From JAPUDQ01 sp049291395 (GTDB lineage: Bacteria; Patescibacteriota; Saccharimonadia; Saccharimonadales; Saccharimonadaceae), in contig JBATPJ010000020.1 in assembly GCA_049291395.1 (NCBI GenBank), positions 1 through 14,939 on the forward strand: DNA of 14,939 nt, written 5' to 3'. This document shows positions 13,345 to 14,939 of this stretch, one piece after another. The notes below the pieces were generated by a model. The model saw only the letters and a program-made list of their open reading frames with translations, did not search any database and was not told the origin of the DNA. The position numbers and the translations under genes were made by a program. The number at the start of each line of letters is the position of its first letter. Within the stretch, counting starts at the first letter, position 1.

Positions 13345-13995
13345 ATGGCAAAGCCTTTTGCACGCTACCTGCCGATGATCGGTGCTATCGTCGTAACGGC
13401 AGCCATCGCGATCGTCCTGACGACTATGTTGTTACGACCATCGCCTAAAAGCTCGGAGCTGGAAGAAGCGAAGCAGCAGATTGGTCGACATATGGTTTTG
13501 CCGACTGGCGAAGAACCGACGCTCGCGATCGTCGAGGATACAGCGTCGCTTAGTGATGCCTATCTGAAGCAATATGCCGAGAACGGTGACAGAGTGCTAC
13601 TCTATGCGAAAGCAGGTCGCGCGATCATCTACCGTCCAAGCATTGATAAGATTGTCATGGTCGCGCCTGTCACGATCGATAAGGCGCAGGCCCAGTCGTA
13701 TAACGCGACGATACGACTGCTCAACGGCACGACAAATGGTACGGTAGTCGACTATGCTGAGCAGGTGCTCAAAGCGAAATACCCCAATGTCGTTATCAGC
13801 AAAGCCCAGGCGAACAGGAGCAACTACACGCAAAGTCTTGTCATCAACCAGACTGAAGGCAAAGATGAATTATTTGTTCAGCTACTTGACCTATTCAAAG
13901 CCGGGCAGGGCGTTGTCCCTCTCGGTGAAGATGCGGGCTCATCCAATATGACTATCCTGATCGGTGATGACATGGTCTCAAAGGTACAGCTATGA
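13345..13995 (+). CDS. Membrane-anchored LytR_C-domain protein
   Basis: A 216-aa protein with one N-terminal membrane segment (about residues 10-30) and an exported part. Residues 48-110 (LPTGEEPTLAIVED, GDRVLLYAKAGRAIIYRPS, IVMVAPV) form a conserved stretch before the C-terminal domain. Residues about 121-208 match the LytR/CpsA C-terminal domain: IRLLNGTTNGTVVDYAEQVL, then YPNVVISKAQANRSNYTQSLV. In Gram-positive bacteria this domain follows the LCP phosphotransferase that attaches polymers to peptidoglycan; here no LCP domain is present, so it is not expected to be that enzyme. The ATG directly follows the adhesin stop (TAG ATG), so expression is probably coupled to the adhesin, pointing to a role in its display or in cell-wall contact. 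Confidence 0.82.
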   Translation: MAKPFARYLPMIGAIVVTAAIAIVLTTMLLRPSPKSSELEEAKQQIGRHMVLPTGEEPTLAIVEDTASLSDAYLKQYAENGDRVLLYAKAGRAIIYRPSIDKIVMVAPVTIDKAQAQSYNATIRLLNGTTNGTVVDYAEQVLKAKYPNVVISKAQANRSNYTQSLVINQTEGKDELFVQLLDLFKAGQGVVPLGEDAGSSNMTILIGDDMVSKVQL

Positions 13996-14020
13996 TATGT
14001 GTGTTCACTATCTCGTCAGC

Positions 14021-14026
14021 TATAAT
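14021..14026 (+). promoter_or_regulatory. -10 box of the 164-aa membrane-protein gene
   Basis: CAGCTATAAT contains a perfect TATAAT ending 9 bases before ATG 14036. It overlaps no coding sequence (the previous stop is at 13995). No good -35 is seen; the mRNA leader would be about 2-3 bases. Confidence 0.6.
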
Positions 14027-14035
14027 GGTAGCAGT

Positions 14036-14530
14036 ATGAAAGTCGAGGTCAAATCTACAGAGGAAAAGGTGGTAAATGGGGCGAAAACGCCTGTCTTCAA
14101 AAACCGCAAACGCCGCCGGACATTGCGTATCAAACTGCCGCGTATCACCCGGCGAACTCTCAGTATTCTGGCGATTGTTGCGCTTGCCGTGGGCGCTGTA
14201 GCGTGGGCGTATACCACAAGTCCCAAAGGCCAATCAATCGATACATCGACGTATCAGGTCGTGTATCTGACCAACGGCCAGGCGTATTTTGGCAAGCTAG
14301 AAAACACGAGCGGTGAATACCTCGTGATCCGAAGCCCGTACTCAGCACAATCCGTCCAGTCTGAGCAAAAGGCAGGGGAGGTGACTACTCCGACGACAAC
14401 GCTACTACGGGTACGCGACCAGGTTTACGGGCCAGAGGATAGCATCGCGATCAGGACAGAGACGGTGGCGTTTTGGCAAAATCTGCGTGACGATAGCAAG
14501 ATCACGGCGCTCCTCAAGTCCAAACAGTAA
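14036..14530 (+). CDS. Small membrane-anchored protein, 164 aa, unknown function
   Basis: A basic cytoplasmic N terminus (KNRKRRRTLRIKLPRITRR) of about 40 residues is followed by one membrane segment (about 41-59) and an exported domain of about 100 residues. That domain starts with a compact beta motif, YQVVYLTNGQAYFGKLENTS, then LVIRSPY, a Gln/Ser/Thr linker, LLRVRDQVYGPEDSIAI and a C-terminal helix, FWQNLRDDSKITALL. I know no named family, although the YLTNGQxYFGKL pattern recurs in Candidate Phyla Radiation hypothetical proteins as I remember them. The frame is open from 13964, but ATG 14036 is the first start after the TATAAT box and precedes the basic region. Its place between two adhesin genes suggests a role in their export or anchoring. 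Confidence 0.78.
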   Translation: MKVEVKSTEEKVVNGAKTPVFKNRKRRRTLRIKLPRITRRTLSILAIVALAVGAVAWAYTTSPKGQSIDTSTYQVVYLTNGQAYFGKLENTSGEYLVIRSPYSAQSVQSEQKAGEVTTPTTTLLRVRDQVYGPEDSIAIRTETVAFWQNLRDDSKITALLKSKQ

Positions 14531-14556
14531 TATATCGTTGTAAATTCTACGATATA
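14531..14556 (+). terminator. Inverted repeat directly after the stop codon (possible weak terminator)
   Basis: TATATCGT (14531-14538) and ACGATATA (14549-14556) form a perfect 8-bp, AT-rich stem with a 10-base loop starting right after the TAA. No U run follows directly; a TTTTTATT stretch begins 11 bases later (14567). It may be a terminator or an operator for the next gene. Confidence 0.4.
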
Positions 14557-14585
14557 ACGCTAGAGCTTTTTATTGTCATAAGAGG

Positions 14586-14591
14586 TATAAT
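14586..14591 (+). promoter_or_regulatory. -10 box of the second adhesin gene
   Basis: A perfect TATAAT, in GAGGTATAATCCG, predicts transcription from about 14598 and a leader of about 49 bases ending in AAAGGGG (14637-14643) before ATG 14647. No clear -35 element. Confidence 0.5.
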
Positions 14592-14646
14592 CCGAATTAG
14601 CCTATTTGAGAGACAAACAGGCAGTAAGATACACACAAAGGGGAAC

Positions 14647-14939
14647 ATGCTAAAACAAGTCACCCGTACCAGGGCGATATTTTTCTCGCTATCCGCGATC
14701 AGTCTTCTACTGGTCTCTTTTGCATATCTGTTCTTCATCACCTCCGCCTCCGCCACCCCCACCACCATGAACTTCCAAGGTCGTCTCCTCGACGCCACTG
14801 GTGTCCCCGTCACCGATGGTCTCTACAACATGCAGTTCAAGCTCTACGACGCCAGTACTGGTGGTACACAGCTCTGGACTGAAACAAGAGAGAACAGTAC
14901 TCCTGACTACCGTGTCCAGGTCACCAATGGTCTCTTTAC
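14647..14939 (+). CDS. Second tail-fibre-like adhesin, N-terminal part (runs off the window)
   Basis: Ninety-seven codons are visible and the frame is open at the right edge. A signal sequence or signal anchor covers about residues 1-36 (FFSLSAISLLLVSFAYLFFI, then SASA). It is followed by MNFQGRLLDATGVPVTDGLY ... RVQVTNGLFT, the same module as at the start of the 11251 protein and very close to it at protein and DNA level. Two extra residues (PD) before YRVQVTNG distinguish it. The strong AAAGGGG at 14637-14643 with 3 bases of spacing supports ATG 14647. By analogy the missing part is a long shaft and a C-terminal head. It is a paralogue that may carry a different binding tip. Confidence 0.85.
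   Translation, partial: MLKQVTRTRAIFFSLSAISLLLVSFAYLFFITSASATPTTMNFQGRLLDATGVPVTDGLYNMQFKLYDASTGGTQLWTETRENSTPDYRVQVTNGLF

Noticed and set aside
1..14939. Alternative genetic code (UGA read as glycine, known in some Candidate Phyla Radiation groups)
   Set aside because: UGA ends several genes at sensible places (211, 2339, 2791, 10297), and no gene needs UGA read through, so the standard code applies.
11251..14939. A prophage or tail-fibre module of a phage
   Set aside because: The adhesins have secretion signals and sit among wall-associated membrane proteins; no capsid, terminase, tail-tube, integrase or lysis gene is visible in the window.

Overview
The window looks like a chromosomal stretch from a Candidate Phyla Radiation bacterium, most likely Saccharibacteria (TM7). 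This rests on the roughly 50% G+C content, compact co-oriented genes, ordinary use of TGA, TAA and TAG stops, and a set of secreted beta-rich proteins and DUF916/WxLIP-like membrane proteins typical of that group. It is inference: no rRNA or core marker gene is present. All supported genes are on the + strand. I see no tRNA, rRNA, CRISPR array, insertion sequence or transposase, and no gene-free stretch above 300 bases (largest gap 4401-4553).

Positions 1-3163 hold a tight metabolic or house-cleaning run: the C-terminal end of an unidentified (possibly methyltransferase) protein, an overlapping 36-aa small ORF, a HAD hydrolase, a GNAT acetyltransferase, a DHH-family (family II pyrophosphatase-like) phosphoesterase, a Nudix hydrolase and a PNPOx-like flavin-binding split-barrel protein. 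Gaps are a few bases or overlaps, so most are probably co-transcribed.

Positions 3183-7125 hold poorly known genes: an orphan 381-aa protein with codon use unlike its neighbours, a protein with a PD-(D/E)XK nuclease-like motif, two small single-pass membrane proteins each with a cysteine pair, and an unknown soluble protein.

Positions 7185-14939 are a cell-surface locus. A strongly signalled, self-contained unit encodes a secreted beta-rich protein (promoter, Shine-Dalgarno, 12-bp-stem terminator). Then come a WxLIP-like membrane protein, a LamG-type lectin-like protein whose C-terminal domain resembles the first protein, a second WxLIP-like protein, a 697-aa phage-tail-fibre-like adhesin, a membrane-anchored LytR_C protein, another small membrane protein, and the start of a second adhesin with the same N-terminal module. 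The order (WxL-like domain, WxLIP, WxL-like domain, WxLIP) recalls the csc/WxL loci of Firmicutes, but the motif reads YxL here. A role in attachment to a host cell is the leading inference.

Regulation is unusual: at several genes a TATAAT-like -10 box ends only 6-10 bases before the ATG, so their transcripts should be leaderless or nearly so. The major secreted protein and the adhesins instead have 5' leaders.
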